Part shown: positions 42,098 through 54,025 of the stretch, one piece after another
Position numbering within the stretch: the first letter of the stretch is position 1
How the letters are laid out: each line of letters begins with the position of its first letter
Assembly: GCF_018617485.1 (NCBI RefSeq)
Contig: NZ_JACSKH010000001.1
Coordinates: 868,001 to 932,000, forward strand
From: Exiguobacterium sp. s124
GTDB taxonomy: Bacteria; Bacillota; Bacilli; Exiguobacteriales; Exiguobacteriaceae
Length of the DNA: 64,000 nt
Reading direction: 5' to 3'
Notes under the pieces: model-generated
What the model was told of the DNA's origin: nothing
What the model saw: the letters and a program-made list of their open reading frames with translations, nothing else
Database searches by the model: none
Translations under genes and position numbers: made by a program

Positions 42098-43168
42098 GTG
42101 TCGACGTATACATATTCTGCGGGTCCCGGCATGCTACCAAAAGAAGTGATGCAAGAGATTCAACAACATCTCCTGACGTTTGAATACGATGGGATTTCAA
42201 TTATCGAAACGAGTCATCGCTCGGAGTCTTTCCAACATGTAGTCGACTCTCTTGAGGCGAGGCTGAGGAGACTCATGCATATCCCTGAGAACTATGCGGT
42301 TCTTTGGCTACAAGGTGGGGCGACGCTTCAATTTTCAATGATTCCGATGAACTTGCGGAATCAAAATCGATTCGCCTATGTCGATACTGGGGTGTGGTCT
42401 AAAAAAGCGATGGAAGATGCCAAACACTTTGGACAGGTCGACGTCATCCATCCACTCATAGATGAGGCGGGTGGGATGTCATTCGAGCCGAGTCTTGTCC
42501 AAGATGTCGACTATCTCCATGTGACGCTGAACAACACGATTGAAGGAACCCGATTTACAAATTTACCAGAAACGACTGTGCCGATTATTGCGGATGCCTC
42601 ATCGAACATTTTGGCGGAGCACATCGACGTGGAGCGTTTCGGGGTAATCTATGCTGGTGCCCAGAAGAATATCGGACCTGCAGGACTTACGGTCATTATC
42701 ATACGTCGCGACTTGATTCAGTCGAAGGAGTTGCCGAGCTACCTTGATTATGCGTCTCATGTCGATACGTTATTCAACACACCATCGACGCTCAGTATGT
42801 ATGCAGCCGAACGTGTCCTGAAGTGGGTGGAAGACCAAGGAGGCGTTGAGGCGATGGAGCGACTAAATCGTGAAAAAAGTGAGGCGGTTTATTCATTCCT
42901 TGAACAGTCGAATGTATTTTCTCCTCTCGTTTCAGGTGAACGTCGATCATTGACGAACATCCCGTTCACGACAGGGGATCATGGTCGAGACTTAAGTTTT
43001 CAACAATTTGCCATCGAGAGAGGATTGCTTGAACTAGGTGGGCACCGTTCCGTCGGTGGGCTTCGAGCAAGTTTATACAACGCGATGCCACGTGAAGGTG
43101 CTGAACGCCTTGTCGACGTCATGAGAGCATTTGAGGAGGAGAACGATGTATCACATCAAAACATTTAA
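42098..43168 (+). CDS. serC: Phosphoserine aminotransferase
   Basis: 356 residues. PLP enzyme converting 3-phosphohydroxypyruvate to phosphoserine. Family landmarks: YTYSAGPGMLPKEVMQEIQQ at the N-terminus, SHRSESFQHVVDSLE, WLQGGATLQFSMIPMN, the PLP lysine in YAGAQKNIGPAGLTVII, and GLLELGGHRSVGGLRASLYN. GTG 42098 follows GAGGAGG. Its end overlaps serA by 23 bp. First gene of a serC-serA-DUF1015 operon that here stands between lepA and hemW. Confidence 0.95.
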   Translation: MSTYTYSAGPGMLPKEVMQEIQQHLLTFEYDGISIIETSHRSESFQHVVDSLEARLRRLMHIPENYAVLWLQGGATLQFSMIPMNLRNQNRFAYVDTGVWSKKAMEDAKHFGQVDVIHPLIDEAGGMSFEPSLVQDVDYLHVTLNNTIEGTRFTNLPETTVPIIADASSNILAEHIDVERFGVIYAGAQKNIGPAGLTVIIIRRDLIQSKELPSYLDYASHVDTLFNTPSTLSMYAAERVLKWVEDQGGVEAMERLNREKSEAVYSFLEQSNVFSPLVSGERRSLTNIPFTTGDHGRDLSFQQFAIERGLLELGGHRSVGGLRASLYNAMPREGAERLVDVMRAFEEENDVSHQNI

Positions 43169-44309
43169 CCAAATCGCTGCTGCCGGCCTGAAACGATTTG
43201 AGCAGAACGAGTATGTCATCAATGCATCAGACCAAGCCGACGCCTGGGTACTGAGAAGTCATAATGTGCACGATGAAGAGATTCCGCCGCACCTGCTTGC
43301 CATCGCCAGAGCCGGGGCTGGTGTCAACAATCTACCGCTCGATCAACTCGCGAAACAAGGCGTTGTGGCGTTCCATACTCCGGGTGCAAATGCGAATGCC
43401 GTAAAAGAACTTGTCCTCGCGAGCATGATTCTCTCAGTAAGACCGATTGTCAAAGGTTTCAACTGGGTAAATGAACAGACGACCGAGTCGCAATCTCAGT
43501 TAGAAAAAGCGATGGAACAACAGAAACGGCAGTTCCTCGGGGCCGAGTTACGGGGGAAGAAAGTAGGAATCATTGGGCTTGGTGCCATCGGGGCTTCACT
43601 TGCCAATGATCTCCTTCAACTCGGGGTCGATGTTATCGGATATGATCCTCATCTCTCGGTCGATGCCGCTTGGAACATTTCGAAACACGTCACACGCGCC
43701 AAACATTTAAGTGAGGTTTTAGGAGCGGTTGACCTTTTGTCGATTCATATGCCACTTACGAAAGAGACGCGTTTCAGCATCGACCGTAGTTGGTTCGAGC
43801 GGATGAAGCCCGGCATGACCGTTTTAAATTTCGCACGAGGGGAACTCGTGAAAGATGACGATTTAGTAGAGGCATTCCATCATCATGTCGGACTCTACAT
43901 TACCGATTTCCCTCGTCATACGCTCATCGGTCATCCTCAAGTGATGGCGTTGCCACATCTCGGTGCTTCGACGAGAGAATCAGAAGTCAATTGTGCGATT
44001 CAAGCCGTCGACACGCTTAAATTATATCTTGAGACCGGCAACATTCGTTCGTCCGCTAATTTCCCGAATGCGGAGCTTCCGTATACCGGAAAACGTCGCC
44101 TCGCGATTTTACATCAAAATGTACCGAACATGGTCGGACAAATTACAGGAGAGCTCGCCTCTCATGGGTTGAATATCGATAATATGATCAACCGTAGTCG
44201 TGGTGAGATGGCGTATACGTTGATCGACTTAGACAACAACGAACATGAACCGTTATCGATTCATGCACTGTATGACATCAAAGGCGTCATTCGCGTCCGA
44301 GAATTTTAA
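43146..44309 (+). CDS. serA: D-3-phosphoglycerate dehydrogenase
   Basis: 387 residues. First committed step of serine synthesis. The dinucleotide fold is KVGIIGLGAIGASLANDLLQ with Asp as NAD-selecting residue (VIGYDPH). Catalytic Arg, Glu and His lie in LARAGAGVNN, RGELVKDDD and ALPHLGAST. A C-terminal ACT domain (from about 310; AILHQNVPNMVGQITGELAS) points to serine feedback. ATG 43146 follows GAGGAGGAG inside the 3' end of serC. The short type with one ACT domain is common in Bacillota and Clostridia. Confidence 0.94.
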   Translation: MYHIKTFNQIAAAGLKRFEQNEYVINASDQADAWVLRSHNVHDEEIPPHLLAIARAGAGVNNLPLDQLAKQGVVAFHTPGANANAVKELVLASMILSVRPIVKGFNWVNEQTTESQSQLEKAMEQQKRQFLGAELRGKKVGIIGLGAIGASLANDLLQLGVDVIGYDPHLSVDAAWNISKHVTRAKHLSEVLGAVDLLSIHMPLTKETRFSIDRSWFERMKPGMTVLNFARGELVKDDDLVEAFHHHVGLYITDFPRHTLIGHPQVMALPHLGASTRESEVNCAIQAVDTLKLYLETGNIRSSANFPNAELPYTGKRRLAILHQNVPNMVGQITGELASHGLNIDNMINRSRGEMAYTLIDLDNNEHEPLSIHALYDIKGVIRVREF

Positions 44310-44319
44310 GGAGGATATT

Positions 44320-45501
44320 ATGGTCGTATTTAAACCGTTTAGCCCGTATATGCCGATACACGCGGAAAACGTTGCCGCAGATCCATATGACGTCGTGTCC
44401 GTAGAAGAAGCGAAAGAGATCATCGCGAAGCAACCGAACTCATTTTTAAGAGTGGATAAACCAGAAGCGCTCCAAGCGGAACTCTCACTTGAAGACTGGG
44501 GACAACGGGCACGTCAGGAGTTAGAGCGTTTGTATGCAGACGAGTTGACGGTCCGCCCAAGTGGTTTCTACGTCTATCGCTTGACGCGGAACGAACGTCA
44601 ACAAACCGGGTTGGTTTCCACGTTTTCAGTCGCAGATTATGAAACCGGTCGAATCAAAATTCACGAACATACCCGTGAAAAAAAAGAGCGAGAACGAGTC
44701 GAACATGTTCAGGCGACAGGAGCGCACACCGGTCCGATTTTACTCAGCCATCCGCCTCATGCGAGTCTCAAACAGATTTTAAATAGTGCCACGGAAGAAG
44801 AGCCGTTGTTCTCGTTTATGGATGAGCGTGGGGTGTTGCACGAAGGGTTCATGATCCCGAGCCGAGAACTCGCTCGTGTCATGATGATTGGCGCCACCAT
44901 CCCATCCATTTATATCGCAGATGGGCATCATCGTGCGAAAGCGGCAGCGGTCGTTTCCGGGATGGGCGGAGGTCATTCTCAAAAGAACGAGCGCACCCAC
45001 TTTTTAGGCGTTCTCTTCCCAAGTGACGAGTTGACGATTTTACCATATCACCGTCTGCTTACAAAAATCGTACCTGAAGAAGTGGAACATATGTTGGAAG
45101 GACTTTCGTTCTCATATGAAGTGACAGAAGTAGATGAACTCGTCTTGCCTGAAAATCATGGCGTGTTCGGCGCTGCGTATCGAGGAAATTATTACAGGTT
45201 ATCCAAACGAAAAAATGAAACCGATCTCGATGTCACCATCTTACAACGTGATCTCCTTGCTCCTTACTTCAACGTTGAAGATATTCGTACGGATGCTAGA
45301 GTCGATTTTGTGGGAGGGAACAGGTCAATCGAAGAATTGCAACAACTCGCGCAAGTACCGGACCAATTATTATTTACATGCCATGAAACGACGATGCCTC
45401 AGCTGATGCGAGTGGCCGATAGTGGTGGCCAAATGCCACCAAAATCGACATGGTTCGAACCGAAATTAAAGAGCGGACTCTTTATTCATCGGTTCGATTG
45501 A
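44320..45501 (+). CDS. DUF1015-family protein linked to serine synthesis
   Basis: 393 residues, cytoplasmic. Family landmarks: FKPFSPYMPIHAENVAADPY (entry motif), FLRVDKPEA, YVYRLTRNERQQTGLV, HTGPILLSHPPH and YIADGHHRAKAA (the DGHHR core). DUF1015 genes regularly follow serC-serA in Bacillota and Bacteroidota; some are SerK-like ADP-dependent serine kinases in archaea, so a serine-related reaction is plausible but unproven here. ATG 44320 follows AAGGAGGA, 10 bp behind serA. Confidence 0.85.
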   Translation: MVVFKPFSPYMPIHAENVAADPYDVVSVEEAKEIIAKQPNSFLRVDKPEALQAELSLEDWGQRARQELERLYADELTVRPSGFYVYRLTRNERQQTGLVSTFSVADYETGRIKIHEHTREKKERERVEHVQATGAHTGPILLSHPPHASLKQILNSATEEEPLFSFMDERGVLHEGFMIPSRELARVMMIGATIPSIYIADGHHRAKAAAVVSGMGGGHSQKNERTHFLGVLFPSDELTILPYHRLLTKIVPEEVEHMLEGLSFSYEVTEVDELVLPENHGVFGAAYRGNYYRLSKRKNETDLDVTILQRDLLAPYFNVEDIRTDARVDFVGGNRSIEELQQLAQVPDQLLFTCHETTMPQLMRVADSGGQMPPKSTWFEPKLKSGLFIHRFD

Positions 45502-45568
45502 TGGCGCAGGCTGGAAAGAACGGACGAAAAGCGTTATAAATGGAATGAGAAGAAAGGGGTGGCCGAAA

Positions 45569-46723
45569 TTGGCTAAAGCCGTATATCTTCACATTCCATT
45601 TTGTGAACATATTTGTTATTACTGTGATTTCAACAAGGTGTTTTTGAAAAACCAACCTGTTGATGAATATTTAGATGCATTAGAACGAGAGATGAAGTTG
45701 ACACTCGAAGCGTTCCCGACAGAGCAGATCGAGACGATCTTTATCGGAGGGGGCACACCGACCGCGCTCAATGAAGTGCAGATGGCTCGCTTGATGGACA
45801 TGGTCCGTCAACATCTCCTCCCGTTTGCTTCAGAAGATCTAGAGTATTCTGTTGAAGCGAATCCGAACTTCGTGAGCACGGAAAAACTCGACACGATGAA
45901 AGCCGGTGGCGTCAATCGACTCAGTTTCGGTGTCCAGACGTTCGATGATGGTGGACTTGAGCGCATTGGGAGAACGCATCGGGCAGATGATGTGTTTGAA
46001 ACCGTGAACGAAGCGGCGAAACGTTTTGATAATATTTCAATCGATCTCATGTTCGGATTACCAGAACAGACGCTCGAGCAAATTGAGCGAGACTTAGAAC
46101 TCGCGCTACAACTTCCGATTCAGCACGTCTCATCTTATTCCTTGATCCTTGAACCGCATACCGTGTTTGCGATACAGGACCGAAAAGGGAAACTCCGTTT
46201 ACCGGGTGAAGATGTCGAGGTCGAGATGTACCTGAAAGTGATGGAGACACTTGAACGACACGGACTGAAGCAATATGAAATCTCAAACTATGGATTGCCG
46301 GGGCGAGAAAGTCGTCACAATCAAGTGTACTGGCGAAATGAAGAGTATTATGGATTCGGGGCAGGTGCGCACAGTTATTTGAACGGTACGCGTCGTGCCA
46401 ACATCGCACCGATTCCTCACTATATTAAAGCGGAAGGCATCCCGGTGAAACGGGTGACCGAGCTTGAAGAAGTGGAAAAAATGGAGGAAGAGTTATTCCT
46501 GGGTCTACGGATGCGTTCCGGGGTCTCCCTTCAGACGTTTAAACAGAAGTATGGCGTGTCGCTTGATGATGTGTTCGGTCACGTCATCGATGAATTGGTG
46601 AAGAAGTCACTGATTGAACGGACGGACACACATATCCGTCTGACGGCGTCCGGTTTACCACTTGCGAATGAAGCTTTCGCAGCGTTTATTGGAGAAGCGA
46701 AACTCGAGCATGCCGAGTCATGA
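45569..46723 (+). CDS. hemW: Heme chaperone HemW (radical SAM)
   Basis: 384 residues. Radical SAM protein with the cluster motif PFCEHICYYCDF (CxxxCxxC), the IETIFIGGGTPTAL SAM-binding strand and SVEANPNF. It has the C-terminal HemN-like extension (MEEELFLGLRMRSGVSLQTF). It lacks the N-terminal extra residues of true coproporphyrinogen dehydrogenase, so HemW (heme insertion) is preferred. TTG 45569 is chosen, since AAAGGGG lies about 10 bases upstream; ATG 45545 lacks one. In Bacillus it likewise precedes hrcA. Confidence 0.9.
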   Translation: MAKAVYLHIPFCEHICYYCDFNKVFLKNQPVDEYLDALEREMKLTLEAFPTEQIETIFIGGGTPTALNEVQMARLMDMVRQHLLPFASEDLEYSVEANPNFVSTEKLDTMKAGGVNRLSFGVQTFDDGGLERIGRTHRADDVFETVNEAAKRFDNISIDLMFGLPEQTLEQIERDLELALQLPIQHVSSYSLILEPHTVFAIQDRKGKLRLPGEDVEVEMYLKVMETLERHGLKQYEISNYGLPGRESRHNQVYWRNEEYYGFGAGAHSYLNGTRRANIAPIPHYIKAEGIPVKRVTELEEVEKMEEELFLGLRMRSGVSLQTFKQKYGVSLDDVFGHVIDELVKKSLIERTDTHIRLTASGLPLANEAFAAFIGEAKLEHAES

Positions 46724-46762
46724 AAAATGGACAAATCCCTTGTGAGGGATTTGTCCATTTTT
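46723..46762. terminator. Bidirectional terminator between hemW and the DUF1054 gene
   Basis: Perfect 18-bp stem AAAAATGGACAAATCCCT / AGGGATTTGTCCATTTTT with loop TGTG. Confidence 0.95.
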
Positions 46763-46768
46763 GTAGGG

Positions 46769-47374
46769 TTATAAGACGAGGTCACGATAAAGCGGTGTGA
46801 GTCGCGCGAACGTATCTTCGACTAGTGCGAGGAAGGCGTTTTCGTTTTGAAGAATCGATGCGTCGGCAGGAAGTTGTCGCCCGATTAAGAAATCGGCTTT
46901 TTTGACAGTACCAAATCGCTCGAGTAACGATTGGATGTCTTCGTTCGATGTCTCTTCGACAAGAAACGCATCTTTTTTCATATGGTCGCCAGCGATATGG
47001 AAATCGTTGAACGTTGATTTAAAATCCAATTGTTGCAGATGCTTCGCAATTGCGTCTTTGTTCGGCATCTCATAAATGAACGCGAGCCAGATGAATACAC
47101 GGTCGTCAAAAAGCCCGACTTGTAAGTGTGGATGCTTTTTATATCCTCGCTTATCATGACAAATGGCCATCCACGTATCTTTCGGAGGGTTCACTGTTCG
47201 GCGTGCATGTTTTGCCACATGTAGGTAGAGTGGGATTCCGACATCTGCCTCGAGTTGTGGACCGACCTCGTCATAAATCCGATGAAAGAGCGGTTGGATA
47301 TCCGAACGGATACCAGACATTCTTTCGTCGAGTCCGTCCTGTTTGAATACGTTAAATTGTTTCGTTGTAAACAT
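46769..47374 (-). CDS. DUF1054/UPF0637-family protein (YktB-like)
   Basis: 201 residues, soluble. Family pattern visible: FTTKQFNVFKQDGLDERMSG, LYLHVAKHARRTVNPPKDTW, GYKKHPHLQVGLFDDRVFIW. The family is confined largely to Bacillales; function unknown. It is encoded between hemW and the heat-shock operon on the other strand, with no partner. The ribosome site GAGGTGATGAA overlaps the region just upstream of ATG 47374. Confidence 0.88.
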   Translation of the reverse strand: MFTTKQFNVFKQDGLDERMSGIRSDIQPLFHRIYDEVGPQLEADVGIPLYLHVAKHARRTVNPPKDTWMAICHDKRGYKKHPHLQVGLFDDRVFIWLAFIYEMPNKDAIAKHLQQLDFKSTFNDFHIAGDHMKKDAFLVEETSNEDIQSLLERFGTVKKADFLIGRQLPADASILQNENAFLALVEDTFARLTPLYRDLVL

Positions 47375-47464
47375 TTCATCACCTCACGTTCTATCATAAC
47401 GAAACACTGCTTCTTTTTCAGGTTTGCTGTCTGTAAAAAAGGTGAAAAAATCGGAGTGTATGAA

Positions 47465-47492
47465 TTGACAAATAGTGAGAACGTGATAATAT
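47465..47492 (+). promoter_or_regulatory. Promoter of the hrcA-grpE-dnaK operon
   Basis: TTGACA (47465-47470), 16-bp spacer, TAATAT (47487-47492). The CIRCE operator follows 12 bp downstream, overlapping the start site region. Confidence 0.75.
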
Positions 47493-47503
47493 TTGAAGTG
47501 TGA

Positions 47504-47530
47504 TTAGCACTCGTTAAATATGAGTGCTAA
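47504..47530 (+). promoter_or_regulatory. CIRCE operator (HrcA-binding site)
   Basis: Perfect TTAGCACTC - 9 bp - GAGTGCTAA (47504-47512 and 47522-47530), the consensus HrcA operator. It lies between the promoter and hrcA, giving autoregulated heat-shock control. Confidence 0.98.
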
Positions 47531-47566
47531 TAAAGCGAGGTAACATTTTCAGAGAGGAGTGATGTT

Positions 47567-48589
47567 GTGCTGACAAATCGACAGTTGCTCATTCTTCGAG
47601 CCATCATTGATGATTATATTCAGACGGCTCAACCGGTCGGTTCGCGTACGTTATCGAAACGAGACGATTTGACGTTTAGTTCGGCAACGATTCGGAACGA
47701 TATGGCCGATTTGGAAGACATGGGGTTAATTGAAAAACCACATACTTCCGCGGGTCGAATTCCGTCAGAAGTCGGATACCGATATTACGTGGACCACCTC
47801 GTCGAGAAACAAATTATCGACGAGCGTGAAACGGGTCGTTTAGAAGAGCGTTTAAAACAATCTTCGAAAGAGTCTGAGATCCTGATTCGCCAAGCTGCAG
47901 ATCTCCTTTCTGATTTGACCAATTATACGACGGTCGCCCTCGGTCCAAACAGTCAGTCTGAAACATTGGCACGTGTGGACTTTATGCCATTAGATGAGCG
48001 ACGGGGTGTCGTCCTCATCGTCACGGATCAAGGTCATGTCGAGCATCGTACCGTCATGTTTGAATCACGTGTAGCTCCTGACGTCATCGAGGAAACGATT
48101 CGATTGTTAAACGATCGTCTCGTTGGGACATCGATCGGGCAACTCAAAGTCCGAATCGGGGAAGAGGTTGCAAAATTGCAACTCGCACAGCGACAGCAAT
48201 ACGAAAATATGATGCAACTGATTCAATCAACGGTTGGGATTCAAACGCCGTCTTCGCTCTATCTCGGAGGTAAGAAAAATATCTTTAACCAACCCGAGTT
48301 TCAGACGCTGGACACGCTCCGGCCGTTCCTAGAATGGATTGATGAGCAAGAACGTTTGACGCATTGGCTCGAATCGTTGCCAAATCGCGAGATTTATGTG
48401 AGCATTGGGAGCGAGAATGGAATTGTCGCCCTTCAGAATTGTAGTGTCATCACTTCGGATTATACACTAGACGGGAAAACATTCGGAACAATTGCCATGA
48501 TTGGTCCGACTCGGATGAATTACCGTCACGGTGTGCAAATGATGGGACAAATTATCGAAGCGTTGCGACGAACGAAACTAGATGAGTGA
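47567..48589 (+). CDS. hrcA: Heat-inducible repressor HrcA
   Basis: 340 residues. Represses the dnaK and groE operons by binding CIRCE; its activity depends on GroEL. The N-terminal winged helix has [20 protein letters not shown] and [20 protein letters not shown]; the GAF-like dimerisation domain follows, ending in [23 protein letters not shown] 47567 after GAGAGGAG. First gene of the operon. Confidence 0.97.
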   Translation: MLTNRQLLILRAIIDDYIQTAQPVGSRTLSKRDDLTFSSATIRNDMADLEDMGLIEKPHTSAGRIPSEVGYRYYVDHLVEKQIIDERETGRLEERLKQSSKESEILIRQAADLLSDLTNYTTVALGPNSQSETLARVDFMPLDERRGVVLIVTDQGHVEHRTVMFESRVAPDVIEETIRLLNDRLVGTSIGQLKVRIGEEVAKLQLAQRQQYENMMQLIQSTVGIQTPSSLYLGGKKNIFNQPEFQTLDTLRPFLEWIDEQERLTHWLESLPNREIYVSIGSENGIVALQNCSVITSDYTLDGKTFGTIAMIGPTRMNYRHGVQMMGQIIEALRRTKLDE

Positions 48590-48606
48590 CGGAAAGGAGT
48601 TTTACT

Positions 48607-51050
<2,444 letters not shown>

Positions 51051-51065
51051 ACAGCCGTTGTAAAG

Positions 51066-51101
51066 GAGAGCGCCAAAGCAGGTTTCTGCTTTGGCTCTTT
51101 C
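51066..51101 (+). terminator. Weak hairpin between dnaK and dnaJ
   Basis: 10-bp stem GCCAAAGCAG / CTGCTTTGGC with loop GTTT but only a TCTTTCC tail, so probably a partial terminator or processing site that lowers dnaJ relative to dnaK. Confidence 0.5.
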
Positions 51102-51160
51102 CATGTTAAGGTAGAATCGGTAAAATCGATACGTAGATCGTAAGGATAGGAGCGAGAATA

Positions 51161-52267
51161 GTGGCGAAACGAGATTATTATGAAGTGCTCGGGCTCGACA
51201 AGTCGGCCTCGGCGCAAGAAATTAAACGGGCATACCGAAAACTGGCCCGTCAATATCACCCGGACATCAACCAAGAGGCAGATGCGGCGGATAAGTTCAA
51301 AGAAATCGGTGAAGCCTATGAAGTGCTTTCTGACGAACAAAAACGTGCCCAATACGACCGATTCGGTTTTGAAGGGGCAAACCAGTTCGGAGGCGGAGGC
51401 GATTTCCAAGGTGGATTCGGCGATATCTTTGACATGTTCTTCGGTGGTGGCGGACGTCGTCAAGACCCGAACGCACCGCGTCGCGGGGAAGATTATCAAT
51501 ACGTAGTCGACCTCGACTTCATGGAAAGCGTGACAGGAAAGACGGAAACAATCGAGCTTGAAATCGAAGTCGAGTGTGACACATGTATGGGGAACGGTGC
51601 GAAACCTGGAACGAAACCAGAAACGTGTAACCAATGTGGCGGCAGTGGCGTTGAAACGGTTGAGCAAAACACAATTCTCGGTCGTATGGTCAACCAGCGT
51701 CCTTGTAGCAAGTGTCATGGTAGCGGTAAGACGATTAAAGAAAAATGCCCGACTTGTCATGGTTCAGGTCATGTGAAGAAGAAACAGACCGTCGAAGTGA
51801 AAATTCCAGCCGGTATCGATAACGGGCAACAGATCCGTCTATCTGGAAAAGGTGGTCCTGGAGTAAATGGTGGACCAGCGGGCGACTTATATGTCGTCGT
51901 ACGAGTGAAAGCCCACGAAATTTTTGAACGTGTCGACCAACACATCGCGATGGAAATGCCGGTCACATTCGCACAAGCAGCACTCGGTGCAGAAATCGAA
52001 GTGCCGACAGTTCACGGGAACGTGAGTTTGAAAGTGCCGGCCGGGACGCAAACCGGCTCGAAGTTCCGTTTGCGCGGCAAAGGAATGCCGAGTGTACGTG
52101 GTGGCGCCAATGGCGACCAGTATGTCAGCGTCGTCGTCATGACACCGAAAAATATGACAGATCGCCAAAAAGAATTGCTTCGTGAATTCGAAGAAATCAG
52201 TGGCGAATCGGGTGTCGAAGAGGAACATGGTATGTTCCAAAAAATGAAGAAATTCTTTAGTCACTAA
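51161..52267 (+). CDS. dnaJ: Chaperone DnaJ (Hsp40)
   Basis: 368 residues. J domain ([20 protein letters not shown], with HPD in QYHPDINQ), a Gly/Phe-rich linker, and four zinc-binding repeats [24 protein letters not shown] and CPTCHGSG, followed by the two C-terminal substrate-binding domains. GTG 51161 after a GGAGCG site. Stimulates the DnaK ATPase and delivers substrates. Confidence 0.97.
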   Translation: MAKRDYYEVLGLDKSASAQEIKRAYRKLARQYHPDINQEADAADKFKEIGEAYEVLSDEQKRAQYDRFGFEGANQFGGGGDFQGGFGDIFDMFFGGGGRRQDPNAPRRGEDYQYVVDLDFMESVTGKTETIELEIEVECDTCMGNGAKPGTKPETCNQCGGSGVETVEQNTILGRMVNQRPCSKCHGSGKTIKEKCPTCHGSGHVKKKQTVEVKIPAGIDNGQQIRLSGKGGPGVNGGPAGDLYVVVRVKAHEIFERVDQHIAMEMPVTFAQAALGAEIEVPTVHGNVSLKVPAGTQTGSKFRLRGKGMPSVRGGANGDQYVSVVVMTPKNMTDRQKELLREFEEISGESGVEEEHGMFQKMKKFFSH

Positions 52268-52285
52268 AAGGAGCGTGTACAAACG

Positions 52286-53224
52286 ATGAAATGGTCTGAA
52301 ATTTGTGTCCACACGACACAGCTTGCGGTGGAAGCCGTATCGAATTTATTACACGAAGTGGGGGCACAAGGTGTCGTCATCGAGGACGTCGAAGACTTCG
52401 ACCGAATGATGGCGGAAGACCATTTCGGAGAGATTTGGGATGTCTCGGACCGTGAAACGTATCCGACTTCTGGTGTACACGTCAAAGCGTACGTGCCGGC
52501 TTCAGGTGATTTCCAAGATGTGCTCGCAAACTTAAGAAAAGAAATCGAGCGCCTCCGGAGCATGCTCGATATCGGATCAGGCGAAGTCACGGTCGCAGAG
52601 ATTGATGAAGAAGATTGGGCACACTCATGGAAACAGTACTACAAGCCGGTCAAAATCTCACAACATCTGACGATTGTGCCACTTTGGGAAGAGTACACAC
52701 CACAACCGGAAGAGAATGTCATCTTGCTCGACCCAGGTATGGCGTTCGGTACAGGGACTCACCCGACAACGATGTTATGCATTCAAGCGATTGAGAACTA
52801 TATCGAGGAAGGCGACCGCGTCATTGATGTCGGCACAGGCTCAGGCGTATTGTCGATTGCCGCAGCGAAACTCGGAGCCACGAGCGTAAAGGCGCTAGAT
52901 TTGGATTCGGTTGCCGTTGAATCAGCTCGTCAAAACGTCGAGACGAACGGTGTCGAATCACTCGTTCAAGTAGACACTGGAGATTTATTAAAAGGTGTAG
53001 ACGGAGAATATGACTTGGTCGTGGCGAACATCCTTGCTGATGTCATTCTTCTTTTCATCGAAGATGCGTATGCACGCACCAAAACGGGCGGTCGCTTCAT
53101 CACGTCTGGTATTATCGGAGAGAAACGGGCGGAAGTCACGAGCGCTCTGATGGCTGCAGGTTTCGAGATTGAAGAGACACGCGTCATGGAAGACTGGGTC
53201 GCGATCATCGCCAAGAAGGGGTAA
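52286..53224 (+). CDS. prmA: Ribosomal protein L11 methyltransferase PrmA
   Basis: 312 residues. SAM-dependent trimethylation of L11. N-terminal substrate domain (MKWSEICVHTTQLAVEAVSN), linker with DEEDWAHSWKQYYKP, and the Rossmann methyltransferase domain with LLDPGMAFGTGTHPTTMLC, VIDVGTGSGVLSIAAAKLG and DLVVANILADVILLF. As in Bacillus it follows dnaJ, 18 bp away, and is 3 bp ahead of rsmE. Confidence 0.96.
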   Translation: MKWSEICVHTTQLAVEAVSNLLHEVGAQGVVIEDVEDFDRMMAEDHFGEIWDVSDRETYPTSGVHVKAYVPASGDFQDVLANLRKEIERLRSMLDIGSGEVTVAEIDEEDWAHSWKQYYKPVKISQHLTIVPLWEEYTPQPEENVILLDPGMAFGTGTHPTTMLCIQAIENYIEEGDRVIDVGTGSGVLSIAAAKLGATSVKALDLDSVAVESARQNVETNGVESLVQVDTGDLLKGVDGEYDLVVANILADVILLFIEDAYARTKTGGRFITSGIIGEKRAEVTSALMAAGFEIEETRVMEDWVAIIAKKG

Positions 53225-53227
53225 GCT

Positions 53228-53980
53228 ATGCAACGTTATTTTTTGACACCAGAAGCTTTCACAGGTGATGCTGTGGCACTTCCTTCAGATATCGTTCATC
53301 ATATCGGAACGGTCCTACGACAAGGGGCAGGTTACGAAATGGTACTTCTTGACGGTGCGGGGAATGAGTATGCATGTGTCGTGACGTCACTTGAGAAGAA
53401 GAGTGGAGTGGCGAAAGTACTGTCATCTCGTCGTTCTGAGACTGAATTGCCGATTGACGTGACGCTCGCTTACGCGTTACCGAAAGGGGACAAGGTCGAA
53501 CTTGTCGCTCAAAAAGCGACCGAACTCGGGATTCATCATCTTCTATTGTTTGAATCCTCGCGATCAGTCGCCAAATGGGACGCGAAAAAAGTGCCGAAAA
53601 AGGTAGAACGTATCGAAAAAATCATGCAAGAGGCGGCCGAGCAATCTTACAGAGCCGTCGTCCCAACATGTACGTTCCTCACTTCGAAACAACTGTCACA
53701 GCAGTTTGAGCAGTACGATGAAGTCATCATCGCATATGAAGAATCCGCAAAAGAAGGCGAACAGTCGGCGCTTGCCAAAATATTGAATCGACTCAATCCG
53801 AAACAACGCCTCCTCGTCATCACAGGCCCTGAAGGCGGGTTCGATTCAGGAGAAGTCACGCAATGGGTGGAGGCAGGAGCAACGGCTTGTGCCTTTGGAC
53901 CACGCATTCTCCGCTCGGAAACGGCTCCATTATATGCACTGTCTGCCATCTCGTACGCGCTCGAATTGGCGAAAGAATAG
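53228..53980 (+). CDS. rsmE: 16S rRNA m3U1498 methyltransferase RsmE
   Basis: 250 residues. N-terminal PUA-like domain (QRYFLTPEAFTGDAVALPSD, HIGTVLRQGAGYEMVLLDG) and SPOUT methyltransferase domain with the knot motifs LVAQKATELGIHHLLLF, LVITGPEGGFDSGEV and FGPRILRSETAPLYALSAIS. ATG 53228 is three bases after prmA. End of the heat-shock transcript, with a strong terminator. Confidence 0.96.
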   Translation: MQRYFLTPEAFTGDAVALPSDIVHHIGTVLRQGAGYEMVLLDGAGNEYACVVTSLEKKSGVAKVLSSRRSETELPIDVTLAYALPKGDKVELVAQKATELGIHHLLLFESSRSVAKWDAKKVPKKVERIEKIMQEAAEQSYRAVVPTCTFLTSKQLSQQFEQYDEVIIAYEESAKEGEQSALAKILNRLNPKQRLLVITGPEGGFDSGEVTQWVEAGATACAFGPRILRSETAPLYALSAISYALELAKE

Positions 53981-53982
53981 AA

Positions 53983-54016
53983 AAACGGCTGTCCCTCGGG
54001 GGCAGCCGTTTTTTCA
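53983..54016. terminator. Bidirectional terminator between rsmE and the subtilase
   Basis: Stem AAAACGGCTG-CCC / GGG-CAGCCGTTTT with T runs both ways. Confidence 0.93.
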
Positions 54017-54025
54017 TGAAATCCA

